This document shows, piece after piece, positions 43,514-54,903 of a stretch of DNA of 64,000 bases. Origin of the DNA: Xiphydria camelus (Eukaryota > Arthropoda > Insecta > Hymenoptera > Xiphydriidae). Position 1 is the stretch's first letter; every line of letters starts with the position of its first letter. Both the position numbers and the translations under genes were made by a program. The stretch lies in the NCBI GenBank assembly GCA_963678675.1, contig OY783192.1, positions 28,969,487 to 29,033,486 on the forward strand, in the 5' to 3' direction. The notes under the pieces were generated by a model, which saw nothing but the letters and a program-made list of their open reading frames with translations, searched no databases and was not told the DNA's origin.

Positions 43514-44810
43514 TAAATCTAATACCTGGCTTATCAGGTAATGAGGATCGCTTCATCATTCCGTGTAGCCTGAACCCTCGTTATGGCCAAGCACGAGCAA
43601 CGGTACCATTGCCCGTTAGATTCGGGACGTGGAAACTACCCAACGTCATCTATTGTTCTAATGTCTCTCTCTCTCTCTCCTAGCCAATCAGGACGCACCG
43701 CATCAACCCCCACTAGTTACACCGTCATTCTTATTCAGTCAACCAGGGCGTACCGCATCGCCCACGCTATCCCCACTATCTATTAGTTGTAAGATATATA
43801 AGCCGCAACCGAATGCATGTTATTGAATGTGTGTAATCAAGTGAACAGCACCTCGTCGAGCATAGTATATCCAGCGCATTCAGGTAGTCCTTCAACTTGC
43901 CGTTCATTTCACCTAAGTGCATATCCGTTTCAGTCTGGTGACTAGTCAGTTAATTTGCCGCCCGAGGCATGCCAGTGTAGTGTATCGTTTCCCAGATAGA
44001 AAAGTGTGCCACAGGATTAGTGCAGTGCCGCCGATACACCGTCAAAGTTGATGCAGACCTTGTCGAAGCATGTCGTGTCGGTAGAACTCGATATTCCTAC
44101 CGTGGCATTGTACCGCAACTCTGGAGGATTCTTTTCTATCTGGGCGTATACAGTGCATTCGGACTAACTAATTGTAAACCACGGTTAATCATCAAATTAC
44201 TGTATCTCTTTAATTCGAATATATTATTATTAATATAGTGAGTGCAGTGTCAAATTATTCGAACCAACCGATCGGTATAAACACACCTCATCATACGTCC
44301 AATCAAAACGGCCGAGAGCTTCAAATCCACCATGCGATATGTTTTGTAAGTAGCCGTGTGACGAAAGAATGTCTCCGGAATTTTCGACCCCGCGGAGATC
44401 TAGTATTGATCGCACGGCGCCCGAATAGTATATGAAAAATTCCAACGTTTTTTGTCAAGGTTGCTTTACCAGTAGCCCTATTCAAGTAAATGACGACGAA
44501 GTAGAATGTCTTCTAGTTTCGTTCATTGTAGTATGGAATTTCGTAAAAACCACAAGCACAAAGTTCTTTTCATAAATTATTGTACCGCAGCCGGCTTCTT
44601 TTCTTAAAGTAATCGGTAGACGCTTTCGATCTTAACTTTTAAATACCACATATAAAGTCGAGTCTCAGTCATCCAAACTAATTGGGACCGGACTACGTTC
44701 GGATAATCAAAAGTTCAGGTGATCAAAAAACACAAAATGCGTCACGGGACGCCTGCTAGATGTGAAACATCGAAATCTTCTTTGTAGAAAGTATGCGATA
44801 GGAAGGATGG
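43514..44810. other. Gene-less stretch with an LTR-like segment
   Basis: 43660-43690 is a short (TC)n run. A TATA-like GATATATAAGCC at about 43791-43803, followed by GC-richer sequence to 44200, has the feel of a retroelement LTR or promoter, but no matching partner is present in the window. Nothing else is supported. Confidence 0.3.
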
Positions 44811-45571
44811 ACCACGCGTCCGTCGAAAGAACACGTGCGCCAGTGCGCATTTGTATTTATGACTGTGATACTATTAAACGGTACGAACCGTTGTGCCGAA
44901 TTCCGTTTATCGCGAGACGGAACAGCGATCGATGGCAGAGTTAAGAGAGAGTAAACTAAATGCGCACAAGCATTTAACGCACGATCGTTCGCCGTATCCC
45001 CTCCAAGCAGCTGCACACGGTCCCAATTTCACCAGAGCCGCGCGCAACTTATCGTGTGTTCTCTGTCTAAAAACCACGCTGTCTCTTTCTTTTGCCACGC
45101 CTCCATTGAGGTGAGTGGGGGCTGACGCAAAGCTTCTCTAACTCATAATTCTGCGAATTTACAGCCCCGAAACGCGCGAGTTATAGAGGGACCACTGTAG
45201 TGGTGAAGCTTGAAGTTAGGTAGCACGTCTCTTCATACATACCGGCTTCTCCTCTCTTTATTTTCTTGCGCACCTCTGTGCGCACTTCATGCTATGGTAG
45301 TAGTCATGGCGTCACGGGAGGAGTGGGGGTAATCGCTTCCCCTCGCGCGAGTTATACCCAACATATTTCTAGTCTCATTTTTACACCACTTGACTCTAAC
45401 TTGTCTAATTCCAAAAGCGGATTTAGTTTACTCTCTCTTAACTCTGCCATCGGTCGCTGTTCCGTCTCGCGATAAACGGAATTCGACACAACGGTTCGTA
45501 CCGTTTAATAGTATCACAGTCATAAATACAAATGCGCACTGGCGCACGTGTTCTTTCGACGGACGCGTGGT
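44811..45571. repeat. 151-bp inverted repeat with a 460-bp spacer
   Basis: Arms 44811-44961 and 45421-45571 are nearly identical in inverse (outer ends ACCACGCGTCCGTCGAAAG and complement). The spacer contains GAGGGACCACTGTAGTGG-like sequence (about 45187-45204), reminiscent of pogo/Tigger termini. Target duplications outside the arms are not evident, so the arms may be internal to a larger, eroded element. Confidence 0.75.
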
Positions 45572-46161
45572 AACGCTTATATACTCGGGACGCATCGGCT
45601 CTCTCCGCCACGACTCGGTGGTCCCCTTTCACCGACTGCTAGCTTCCCCACTTACTACTCCACGCTCACTGTATCGGTGTACGAAGCAGTATTTACCCTC
45701 ATTAATGAAAGCATGAGGATTGATTAATCATTGGTTAGCACGTTTAAAAATAACATTAAAAAAACAATACTAGACACGAGGTCTCGTCCCAAGCCGCTTC
45801 TTACGACATGCCGGAAGGTGCGCAAGCAAACCTTGCGCAGAGTAGAGTCGGGGGAACGTACACAGACGCACACATAGGCAAGACGTCTCCGCCTCGTGTG
45901 CTTTCACTCCCTACGCAACGCGGCTGAATATTGGGATCTGACATGTCTCAATACGCCGTCTGGTGGCGAGAAGTAAAACTATTCCTAGTATACCGTTTAG
46001 TGGGTTAGCGAGTGACTGGCATTGGATTAATGTATGTATGTCGCGTATTCGCCCAAATGCTTCTCGCATTTGGGCCCTATAGGCGGCGAGCGAATATTGT
46101 TTAGCAGCGCCTTTCCTAGGCGAACCGAAACATTTATTACGGGAACTGACCAGAGTCACTT
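45572..46161. other. Gene-less stretch
   Basis: Mixed-composition DNA. TTGGGATCTGACATG at about 45934 recurs in inverse at about 50746, hinting at an old dispersed repeat. No gene, RNA or clear element end is seen. Confidence 0.3.
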
Positions 46162-46360
46162 AGGTCGGGTGTCCACCGGGTCGGGCCGACCAGAATCGGG
46201 CCGACCAGAATCGGGCCGATCGCTGAGCACTTGAGTATATCTATATATGTATACCCAATCTGTATATCTATATATACCTAACCTGTATATATATATATAT
46301 ACCCAAGTGCCTAGCGATCGGCCCAATTGTGGTCGGCCCTATCCGGTGGACACCCGGCCT
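46162..46360. mobile_element. Foldback MITE, AGGTCGGGTGTCC ends
   Basis: Arms AGGTCGGGTGTCCACCGG and inverse CCGGTGGACACCCGGCCT pair for about 55 bp. The unit GTCGGGCCGACCAGAATCGG is tandemly repeated in the left arm. The centre is a TATA-rich run. Flanks CTT/TTG do not give a clean target duplication. Confidence 0.65.
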
Positions 46361-46801
46361 TGTAGTTAAGGTATTTCCATGGTTTTGCGTTTTTCTTACG
46401 AATCTCATGAAATTTTGCCAATCAAAAGACTGAAATATTACCCATCGATTTCCAAAATTTCAAAAGGCTGAGCCATGTAGTTTATAAGAAAATGTTAATT
46501 CAAAGTAGCATTTTCTACACTGACTTTCAATGGCTAACATGTAGACAGACGGTACCTCAGTGACGTTTTGAGCTATAACTACAGAACCAATCTTACAATG
46601 TTAAAGAAAAACTAACGGCGAATAAAATGATATTGTAGGATTATGTTCACAAAAACTGGAAGTGCTGAGCCATATAGTTTCAGAGAAATAACTTAAAAAC
46701 TGAAATTTTTCTTGAAACTGCAAAGTGGTGGGGACGAGTAACGATGATGTGGCAACAGTGCGCACAGCTAATTTAGCCCTCTCCTGTGATTATGGGACTC
46801 A

Positions 46802-46947
46802 AGGCCATCACACGTGAAAAAACGTAAGCAGTAACAGTAAAGATTGACCAATGAGAAATATCATTCTTACGGAATAATGCTTAAACAGGCTTTCTGATTG
46901 GTCAATCCTTACTGTTACTGCTAACGTTTTTTCACGTGTGATGGCCT
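46802..46947. mobile_element. 146-bp foldback MITE, copy 2 (TCA target)
   Basis: Same family and length as 27226-27371 with few differences. TCA flanks both ends (46799-46801 and 46948-46950). The centre is in the reverse orientation relative to copy 1. Confidence 0.85.
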
Positions 46948-47580
46948 TCAGTAGTACTTTTGCTACCAGAGAGGGGATAGCCAGTGGCATGGCGCGGCAG
47001 CCCTCACTACGGCACGTAGTGGCAGGCACATAGCGGTATTCTAAGGAGAGAGAAGCACTGTTGCCACGATTAACGGGCCAGGCAGTGTATATGTGTGAGG
47101 TACATTTATACACAGGAGGGGTCTCTGTGTAGCAAGGAGCTCAGAGTACAGAGTTACTCAAAAGTTTCGTTCGTGCGTAATACAGTTTGTGATCAGTTGT
47201 ACTAAGTCCTGAAGAAAAAAATTTGAATACGACTGTCACCATTGAAATACCTTAAGTGACTGTAGGACCTGATGTGTCAATGTCAACTTGCTGGCAATGG
47301 ATAGTATAATTTATTTCGGCTTTCAGGCTGTAAAATGTATGCATCATAATGATGCTTCGTATAAAAATGGCCTAAAATTAGTCTTTTCTAAACATGTTTT
47401 AAATGCGAGTGAGCGCAAATGTGGTATAACCCAAATTTCTGTCATAGAAGACCGTGTGATTCGCCAGACATCAGTAACTCTTAATCCATATTCAGTTACT
47501 TTAGAAGTAAGTAGTCAATAGCTTTCCCCTTGCGACTTTGTCCGCGTGAATCACGAAATAATCTCTTCTTTATTTTGTTC
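46948..47580 (+). other. Exon-like open frame with a splice donor (47288-47515)
   Basis: An ATG-initiated frame of 77 codons runs from 47288 and contains, at about 47513, a good donor (GAAGTAAGTAG). I do not recognise the protein. No acceptor-linked downstream exon can be picked out. It might be the first exon of a short or dead gene. The remainder of the interval shows nothing. Confidence 0.2.
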
Positions 47581-47826
47581 CCTTAAGGGAGTTGGTATAT
47601 AGATAGTAGATATATAAAAAAACGTGCGTATTCAAATGCAACGTTGTATTAAAATTTCAAAGCAATCGGTGAAAAACTTTCGGAAATTTAAGATACATTT
47701 TTATTCATTTACCCCCTTAAGGAGTAGGTATATAAAGAGTAGGTATATATAAAAAACGCGCGTATCCGAATGCAACGTTATGTCCACATTTCAAAGCAAT
47801 CGGTAAAGAACTTTCGGAGATCTTAC
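47581..47826. repeat. Tandem duplication, two units of about 123 bp
   Basis: Both units contain CTTAAGG, GGTATATA, AAAACG(T/C)GCGTAT, ATGCAACGTT, TTTCAAAGCAATCGGT and AACTTTCGGA in the same order (starts about 47583 and 47705). The second unit is diverged by roughly a tenth. They probably derive from an older dispersed repeat. Confidence 0.7.
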
Positions 47827-50800
47827 GACGCGGTCTCAACGTGTCGACATTGACGTGACACATGCACAATACAGGCATGTAGTGCTCTCGCCCAGTTGAT
47901 GACCCTGTGAGACCGCGACGTTAGACCTTGAAGAAACGAATATAACATTTTTATTTAAACGTGTATATGGAAGATAAAAGAAGATAGATAGCGGTATTTA
48001 TTAGAATGGGTATTGCGGAAAGCGGTTCATTACGACTCGTCCAGTAATTAATACTTCCGGGAAAGGTGCATGGCTGCGGGCTCATTGACAGCCTAAATTC
48101 GCTAAAACCTACCGCTTCGCCATTGTGACCGATTTACAAAATGTATCAAGTGACTTGAGTTTGTGTTAATATGTGTTCCGTCGCAAGGGGACTTCTATGT
48201 CATTTCTTACCGCTCACTATCCTCGCAACCTAAGTAACGCGCCAATCTAGATCTAATCTCTACATCGATCGCGAACAGTGTATGGCTTTCCTGGATAAAC
48301 CAGGTATCAAAATTCCCCAATTGTCCATCGACTGCATCCGACATTCCTCCCCTTAATCCGGCTCGGATCGCTTTTGTGACGGTACCTATTGAAGCGGGCA
48401 CTGCGAGAGACGGCTTGCTACGAATCGCTCTAAAATTACCTTCGGAGAAAAGTTCGGAACTGCGACATTTACGACCTAGGTATATCGAAATATTCGTTTC
48501 GCCTACGACGCGATTAATTCTAGTCGGCGAATTATTTGTGGTCGATGCTACCAAGAAGCACGAATCGACCCTCCTAATTCCGTCGCTCGTTACGATGGAA
48601 CAGGATTGATAGCTGGCACGTCGCGGTCAACTCATTCCCGTGGAAACTGTACAAAGTCGCCGATGGTGGCGCTAGTAGCAAATTCGCTCGCCGCCTATAG
48701 ACCGGTGCGAGGGAAAAATTCGACACTCCTTGGGACCCTTTGAGTCATAAATTAGATCCGGGAAAGTTCCTCAATGCTACAGGGTCCCGTGTACGTGTAC
48801 GTCGGCCGGGACATAGGAACCGAGCACTGGAGCTTCCTCGGGATTTACAACACTTAATCCTGCCTTCCGCATGTCCCTGGAAATTTCTTCGCGTTGCGTA
48901 GTTAGCACTCCCACCCCCGGTCGTAAGAGAAAACTAAAAAAAGTCATACAACAAGCTCCTGGTCGAAGAGCGTCCAGTACGTTCAAAAACCTCGGAGCGA
49001 ACAGAACATTATTATATTATTAAAAATTATACCTTATTCATATGTTGAATTAATAGAAAAATGGAAGGTGTAAAATACCTGCCCAAGAGCAAATCGCGTT
49101 CATATTTACAGCCATTCGTAAATGTTCGGAAGACCAAACATAAAATAGTTTGAGGAGAGAAAGGGAATAGAATCGGAATCCAGGAAAGAACGCTGTTGCG
49201 ACGAAGGAGTAGACAGAAGCGAAGAAACTGGAGAGAGAGGGTTGTAGTTTGGTAAATACGTACATTTTATTTTCGAGTTAACAACGAATGTCCGGGAACA
49301 CTTAGAATGAGTGCGATGCTTACGCAAGTGAGGAGCAGGAGGAGATATGGACACGATAACGAATTTTTCACGACTGCCGGGAAACGGCTCGCAAGGAAGG
49401 GGTATGCTTCGGCATAAGAGGGCGGGTTTTTTTCATTTCACGATATGAGAAGAAAGTCTCGAGAAAGTGGAAGAGTAAAAACATGAAAAAGACTCCGGGG
49501 TTGCGCGCAGATACGTCGACGTTCCGTGATGCGCCCGTCCAGGGACAGGCATATACGCGACTCGAAGGCTGTGTCACGTCATGGACAACTAGATTTACTA
49601 CTAACTATCAATTCGGGGGAAACAATAGGGATCATCGATACAATCAACACATTTTATATCGCAAAAGAATATTCTGTTGCTACTAACCTTTCTTTGACTT
49701 TCGATCTCTCTCTCTCTCTCTCTTTCTCTCTCGGGTTGCCGTGTGGTCCTTGCTAGGAGAGGACTGGCTCTCTCTCTCTACTCTCTCCTTAGGGCTTTCC
49801 TTTTTCGATTACTTGCAAAGGACTGGGCGACACGAATCACAACACCGATTGGTTAACGGATTTTATTTTTAAGCAACTAATGAACTTGATACAAAGCCAC
49901 AAACACTGATCTGATTACAATCAAATTCGCACTGGAAACTCAACTAAATTTCTGCACTAAGATTCTGCTTAAATTCTGCTTAAATTCTGCGCTAAGATTC
50001 TGCACTAAAAACTTGCACTAATCTAATTGATTCTGGAAGCTGAGCTAATATTCTGCACTCTCTGATTAGAGAGTCTCCTTTTATTTCATTTTCGCGGGGG
50101 TGGTTCCTATCCCTGTTCCGGTGGGGGCGACCAATGGTCAAGCTTGATTCTTCGTCCTAGGTGGGGTCCAGCTTGACGTTTTGCAAAGGGGGGGAAGAAG
50201 ATGCCTTGATCTAGTTTTTGATGGCACGTGCATCGCTGAGGTCTTCGCGGAACTTCCGGCCTCTCGCATCGATGACACGTCGTTATTGCGTCCCATAGAG
50301 TGTGATGAAGTTATGATCTGTTGAAGGCTCCTTGAAGTGTTTCGCTTTCCGTTTCGTTCGTCGCTGCGTAGGAGAGTGTTTGTTCCTGTTTGGGATTTGA
50401 TCTGTCCGGGCTGTTACATGATTGCTTATCCTCTATCTCTCCATGAGAATTTATTTATCGCTCGCTCGCACGCGCATACCTCTATTACTTCTATGAATAC
50501 GGCTGCGTAGGAATTTTCAAGACGTAACAGCTGAATTTATATTTATGGGAGGTCAACCCTGGACGATAACGGAGGGCAAAGGGTGCTCATGTCCTCCTGC
50601 GAGTCTAGTGAAAGTTGGGAAGGATTCGCGGAGCCCTGCGCGTGCCAAAACAATAAATAATGACTTCTCATTCCCATAAGACTCTGTATCGGTAGAGTAT
50701 ACTCATTTCGGCCATATTGGATTTTTCGAACTAAGCTGCTCCCCCATGTCAGATCCCAATATAGTGGAGTAGGGAGACGCACATAAACGCACACACAGGC

Positions 50801-50840
50801 ATGGTAACGCTTGAAACGTCCCCTGAATCTCGTGATTTTA
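47827..50840. other. Repeat-rich stretch without a supported gene
   Basis: 47985-48135 shares phrases with 39768-39900 and 41590-41670. 49390-49460 resembles 27888-27945. A (TC)n microsatellite lies at 49709-49732. Open frames at 48207-48609 and 49483-49756 match nothing known. These look like remnants of unidentified elements. Confidence 0.35.
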
Positions 50841-51174
50841 AGGGCCTTCTAAACGGCCAATATTTTACTGCAATATGTGGCTGGAACACAGTGGCCGGCA
50901 ATATTGCCAGCAATACCAGCCAGACTATGCAATTTAGGATAATATTTTTAGTATGTCCCGGCCATATAGCCACACATTTTTGGTATCGTCGCCCGTACGG
51001 GTTAAACGTTTAGCTGCGCCTTTAAACATGGGCCATATTGTTGCAGAAAATATTGCCGAAATATATATTGCCGAGCCATATACTGCATTTAAATGTTTTC
51101 ATGATGGCTGGGCTATAGTTGCCAATATTGCAGCCACATATTGCAGTAAAAATATTGCCCGTTTAGACGCCCCT
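50841..51174. mobile_element. 334-bp TIR element with TTA target
   Basis: Ends AGGGCCTTCTAAACGGCCAA and inverse extend to CTGCAATATGTGGCTG in both arms (about 45 bp). TTA flanks both sides (50838-50840 and 51175-51177). The interior is built of GCCAATATTGC-like palindromic words. PIF/Harbinger-type, non-autonomous. Confidence 0.8.
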
Positions 51175-51441
51175 TTACTCCCAACTCAACGCGGCAAAAG
51201 ATGTTTCACATCAAAAAGTATTTTGCAGCCTGGGACTAAACAACTGAGAGCATGAGTTTTATAAAATAAAGCATTTTATATTTACTTAACAAACATAAAA
51301 AATCACCAGATATTGGAATACAATTAATAAACAATAAAGTTATAAGTTTTTAATCAATTACAGAAATTTGGAGTAATTGTACATCTTTGGCTGCTGTTTT
51401 TCTGGAGAATCAGCCATATTAGATGTTTAGAAAAAAAGAGA

Positions 51442-51535
51442 TGGTGAAAATGAGCACTTCGATTGTTCGCAGTACTTCATTGGAGAGGAATGAAGTACCT
51501 ACCTAATACGAATAATCAAAGTGCTCATTTTCAAC
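51442..51535. repeat. Small palindrome
   Basis: GAAAATGAGCACTTCGATT and inverse AATCAAAGTGCTCATTTTC, with AGTACTTCATT / AATGAAGTAC inside, form a short hairpin-like unit. It may be a tiny MITE. Target duplication is not seen. Confidence 0.5.
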
Positions 51536-51656
51536 ACACTTTAAGAAATATGGACCTATGATCCGGTTCGCCTCGATCTACTCTATACGATGTATTTTCT
51601 AATGCGAAATTGAAGACTCAACGGCACTGTAAATAAATCAACATATTTTGTTACAG

Positions 51657-52627
51657 CCAAGGCGGAATCCGCAGAATCGAAGCGGAAGGTTCCCACTGAC
51701 ACGGGCAACCCGGCTTTTAAGGAGCCTTTTAAATATGGCTGGAAAAGAGCATTAGTATATAGGGTAATACCTGGAAACAGTGTAAAAAAAAGGGCCGATA
51801 TATATTACTATACACCAAAGGGATACAGACTTCGAAACATGAGAGAAGTGGCGGAGATGCGTAAGTAGTACATATCTCATTCAAGCGCGCGTACCGCGTA
51901 TCTCGAAGTATCGCTTACTGTTAGTGACATTCTCACGATTCTTGCAGTTCATACCAAGGAGCTAACGACCGACAATTTCACATTCTGCAAAGAGCCGCTC
52001 GGCCTTGATGATCCTGAAAAGGAAATAATCAGGAATGCCAAAAGAGGAAGAAGTACGCGTTCGCACGTCCAGGCTCCGAGAGCGTGTGGAGCCTGTTTAA
52101 AATTTGCCACATGCATAAACCAATTAGTGGCTCGGATAGCCTTCTCTGGTATCATATTGCGGTTATTTATTAATTGAAGATAAAACTGCATAGATCACTA
52201 TTGATTTGTCTATGTAGTGAGCTCGAGAAAGTCTCTACCCACTCTCGGAGCCTGGGTGTGAGCACCCTGTATATAATCTTATCTTAAATATCCTTTAAAA
52301 AACTCTTATGGAACCAATTTCATTGACCTTGGCCTCTGATTAAACTCGGCTTTATTTCAGAATTCTGGCAGTTAATTAGTTATTAGGAAAATAAAGGTTC
52401 AAACAGAGCTTAACGTTGGTGAAATTGGTCCGTAAAGTTTAAATTCTCGTTGCACAAAGACGGTACTAGAAAAATATCATTGTCGCGATACTTACTTGAA
52501 ATTCGCATGGCAGAAACGAAATCACCGCCGGACGAGAGTGAGATGTTACCACCAGTCCCAGGACAGTGCAGTCAACCGCCGCCGGTGGAAAAATCTCCAC
52601 CCGCTAAACGTAAGAGGCCTGCTTTGG
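51657..52627 (+). pseudogene. Partial methyl-CpG-binding-domain (MBD) gene, probably broken
   Basis: MBD proteins bind methylated DNA or related chromatin sites. Exon A (51657-51860, acceptor TTACAG, donor GTAAGT) encodes a basic lead and the MBD core (FKYGWKRALVYR, then KRADIYYYTPKGYRLR). Exon B starts at 51948 in phase and continues with FTFCKEPLGLDDPEKEIIRN to about 52052. There the frame enters an inverted-repeat insertion. A further exon-like frame at 52450-52627 (Pro-rich, SPPAKRKRPAL, donor GTAAGT) could be the next exon. No start exon is found upstream and nothing follows downstream. This could be a duplicated fragment or an internal piece of a decayed gene. Confidence 0.6.
52053..52262. 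mobile_element. MITE inserted in MBD exon B
   Basis: CACGTCCAGGCTCCGAGAGC at about 52061 is inverted near 52240 (CTCTCGGAGCCTGGGTGTGAG), followed by CACCCTG at the right end. TA occurs at both edges. CAGGGTG-type ends and TA suggest a Tc1/mariner-class MITE. It lies where exon B should continue or splice. Confidence 0.55.
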
Positions 52628-52931
52628 AGTAAGTTTTTTTAAAATAAATTTTCTCTATATTCTCTACATAGTTAGAAAAACTAGTATGATTGATGATCGG
52701 TAAGGTTAATATTCTGATGCATACGAGTTTTTTTCCCAATTTAATCCTATACTAATCTAGTATAATGAAAAGTCTGGTAAAGCATGATGCAATAGTAGCT
52801 TCGATTCGGGCAAAGCAAAAATATAACGCCACTTCAAGTATAGAACTGCATGTTGATGCTCTTCGATGAGTCAATTTTCATTTGAGAGTTCGTTATTATT
52901 TGCAAATCATTACTTTTTATTTTCTCAAGCG

Positions 52932-53082
52932 TTAGGTAGGGTAAAACATATAGCTATTGGCAGTTTAAGCGGAGGAAATTATACAGTGATTGGCCTACTC
53001 TCTCTATCGAACGCGTTTGTTATGAAAGGCGGTAAATCACTGTGGGGAGATAAACAACTGTATGTTTTACCCTATTCTAGCG
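52932..53082. mobile_element. Small MITE, TAGGGTAAAACATA ends
   Basis: TAGGGTAAAACATATAG at about 52936 is inverted as CTGTATGTTTTACCCTA at about 53056, with CAGTGATT / AATCACTG inside. The open frame at 52866-53093 crosses it and is not a gene. Confidence 0.6.
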
Positions 53083-53146
53083 TTGTCAATTGAACGAAAG
53101 TTGGTACAAATCGTATCTACGCGAAACGATATATTTTCATTTCTTT

Positions 53147-54215
53147 CCCTGCTGAAAAAACGGTCAGAAACGTACAGAACCTGTACGTACACGCTGTGAA
53201 CGTTTCTGTACGATTTTGGCCTCTTTTCGTACAGAAACGTACAGAGATGAAGACGCACAGGCCCAATTGAAGGGGCGGATTCAGAATTATTGTGGGCGGG
53301 GCTATGGTAGGTCGAGGGTGCCGCGTGCGTGTGATAATGTGCTGCCCGTGTGCTTGCGTGCGTGCCAACCCGCCTAGTGGTGTCAGTTTTTTTTTCGTAT
53401 CCTACCGGACTTGAACCTGCGATCTTCGGGAGGAGCTGCTTCGAAACTGGGAATGCTCTCGCACTCTACCAATTGAGCCATCGACTTTTCGAGTGATGTT
53501 GGTCGATTCTAGTCATATATAGAAACCGGACATGACAGTGACTGCTTTCGAAAGTTCTTCTCATTAAATTTTTTACAATAATTTAATACTTTCTTTGTCA
53601 AAACAGTAGCGATTATGATAATTAATAATTCGGTACAATTTGTATTGCTTAACAACTCGACTCGGGATATGACTTAGAATTGACTCCATTGTGATGTAAC
53701 TGACATCAAGATGACATAACAATGATGTCGTAGTGATGATGTCTAGTTGGTTCTTTAGATTCTACAAGATTATTTACAACATATTGTAGAAAACTTCTAG
53801 TTCACGTTTTACCCACAATTTTTCAATAAATATGTGCCCAGAAATGTATTTATTTATTTTTTATCTTTGTTTGATTTCGCGAAACTAAATCTTTTGACAG
53901 GGAAAATCAAACAGCTACATTTCGTTCAGACACGTTAGCGCTTTCTTTTCAAATGAACGGGTTCTTTATTCATCCCTGTAATATTTCCGTAAAGTTTTTG
54001 TAGTAAAGCTACTGCAGTGAAGTTTCCAATGTTAAGCAATTGCGCTAGAAAATAGTGGAGATTGTACACGCTCAGAAACGATCACATACGGATACATCTG
54101 TACGAAATAACGTACAGAAACGATCACCTGTGTGCGTTGCTGTTTCTTAGACGTACAGAAACGCACAGACTCCGCTGTACGTTTCTGTACGTCTCTGGCC
54201 GTTTTTTCAGCAGGG
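53147..54215. mobile_element. 1,069-bp TIR element, CCCTGCTGAAAA ends
   Basis: Ends CCCTGCTGAAAAAACGGYCAG and the inverse GGCCGTTTTTTCAGCAGGG are followed by many direct and inverted copies of GTACAGAAACG within 130 bp of both ends, probably transposase-binding repeats. The middle carries a tRNA-like SINE (53385-53490). Flanking T runs obscure the target duplication. No transposase is encoded. Confidence 0.75.
53385..53490 (-). mobile_element. tRNA-derived SINE fragment
   Basis: On the minus strand, TGGCTCAATTGGTAGAG matches a pol III A box and GGTTCAAGTCC matches a B box about 50 bases later. The unit ends GGATACG followed by nine A. The stems of a real tRNA do not close (the T arm mispairs), so this is a retroposed tRNA-like sequence, not a working tRNA gene. 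It lies inside the TIR element at 53147-54215. Confidence 0.6.
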
Positions 54216-54862
54216 TTTAACATTTTTAAAGTCAAGTTCCAAAGTATTGAAATTTGACATATGACGATATGACATCTGGTGGCCAAGTGAAAAAGTACAG
54301 GAAAGGTACACCAGATTATGGTTATATTATACGTTATAAGCTTATTAACGTCATTTGTGCGTCTAAAAATTGTAATAATACCTACAACTTATTATTGTAT
54401 TGGGTTTGTACCTGCCCAAGCGCAGATATTTTCCATAGTTATTAACATTTTTATTCAAAAATTGGAAGATAGAAGTCATTTACTACAATACAATCACAGT
54501 AATCACAATATGTACGTACCCTTGTCGGCGCCATATTAATTAGGCTCCGCCCATATGTTAAATCCCAATAGTGTGAGAACGTATTGATATACTACATACG
54601 TCGGGTTACGTTCTCCCCTCTGTCTACCCCCCCCCCCCCCCCCCCCCCGCCAATGTTTCACATATTGTCCTTGTCTCATCCATAAATCCTTAACAAATTC
54701 GTGTTTTTTGTTTGTTTAATATGTACATACATGTATCTCCGCATTTATTTATACATGTATGTATTCCCTTTATCTCTTCCCCCACCAACGCACATCTTAG
54801 AGGACCAAAGTCCAGGAACCATGCAGCATACGGAGTTCGACGAGTATGGGACTCATACCAGT
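54216..54862. other. Gene-less stretch including a poly-C run
   Basis: A run of 22 C lies at 54627-54648. The rest is AT-rich. GTTAAATCCCAATAGTG at about 54556 resembles 50748 (GTCAGATCCCAATATAGTG), a weak dispersed repeat. No gene is supported. Confidence 0.4.
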
Positions 54863-54863
54863 T

Positions 54864-54903
<40 letters not shown>

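Noticed and set aside
51949..52191. Minus-strand open frame opposite MBD exon B
   Set aside because: The plus strand has splice sites, correct phase and a recognisable MBD context; the minus frame is a shadow.
53385..53490. Possible functional tRNA gene on the minus strand
   Set aside because: A and B boxes are present, but the T arm and acceptor stem do not pair and an A tail follows, so it is a SINE-like retroposed copy.
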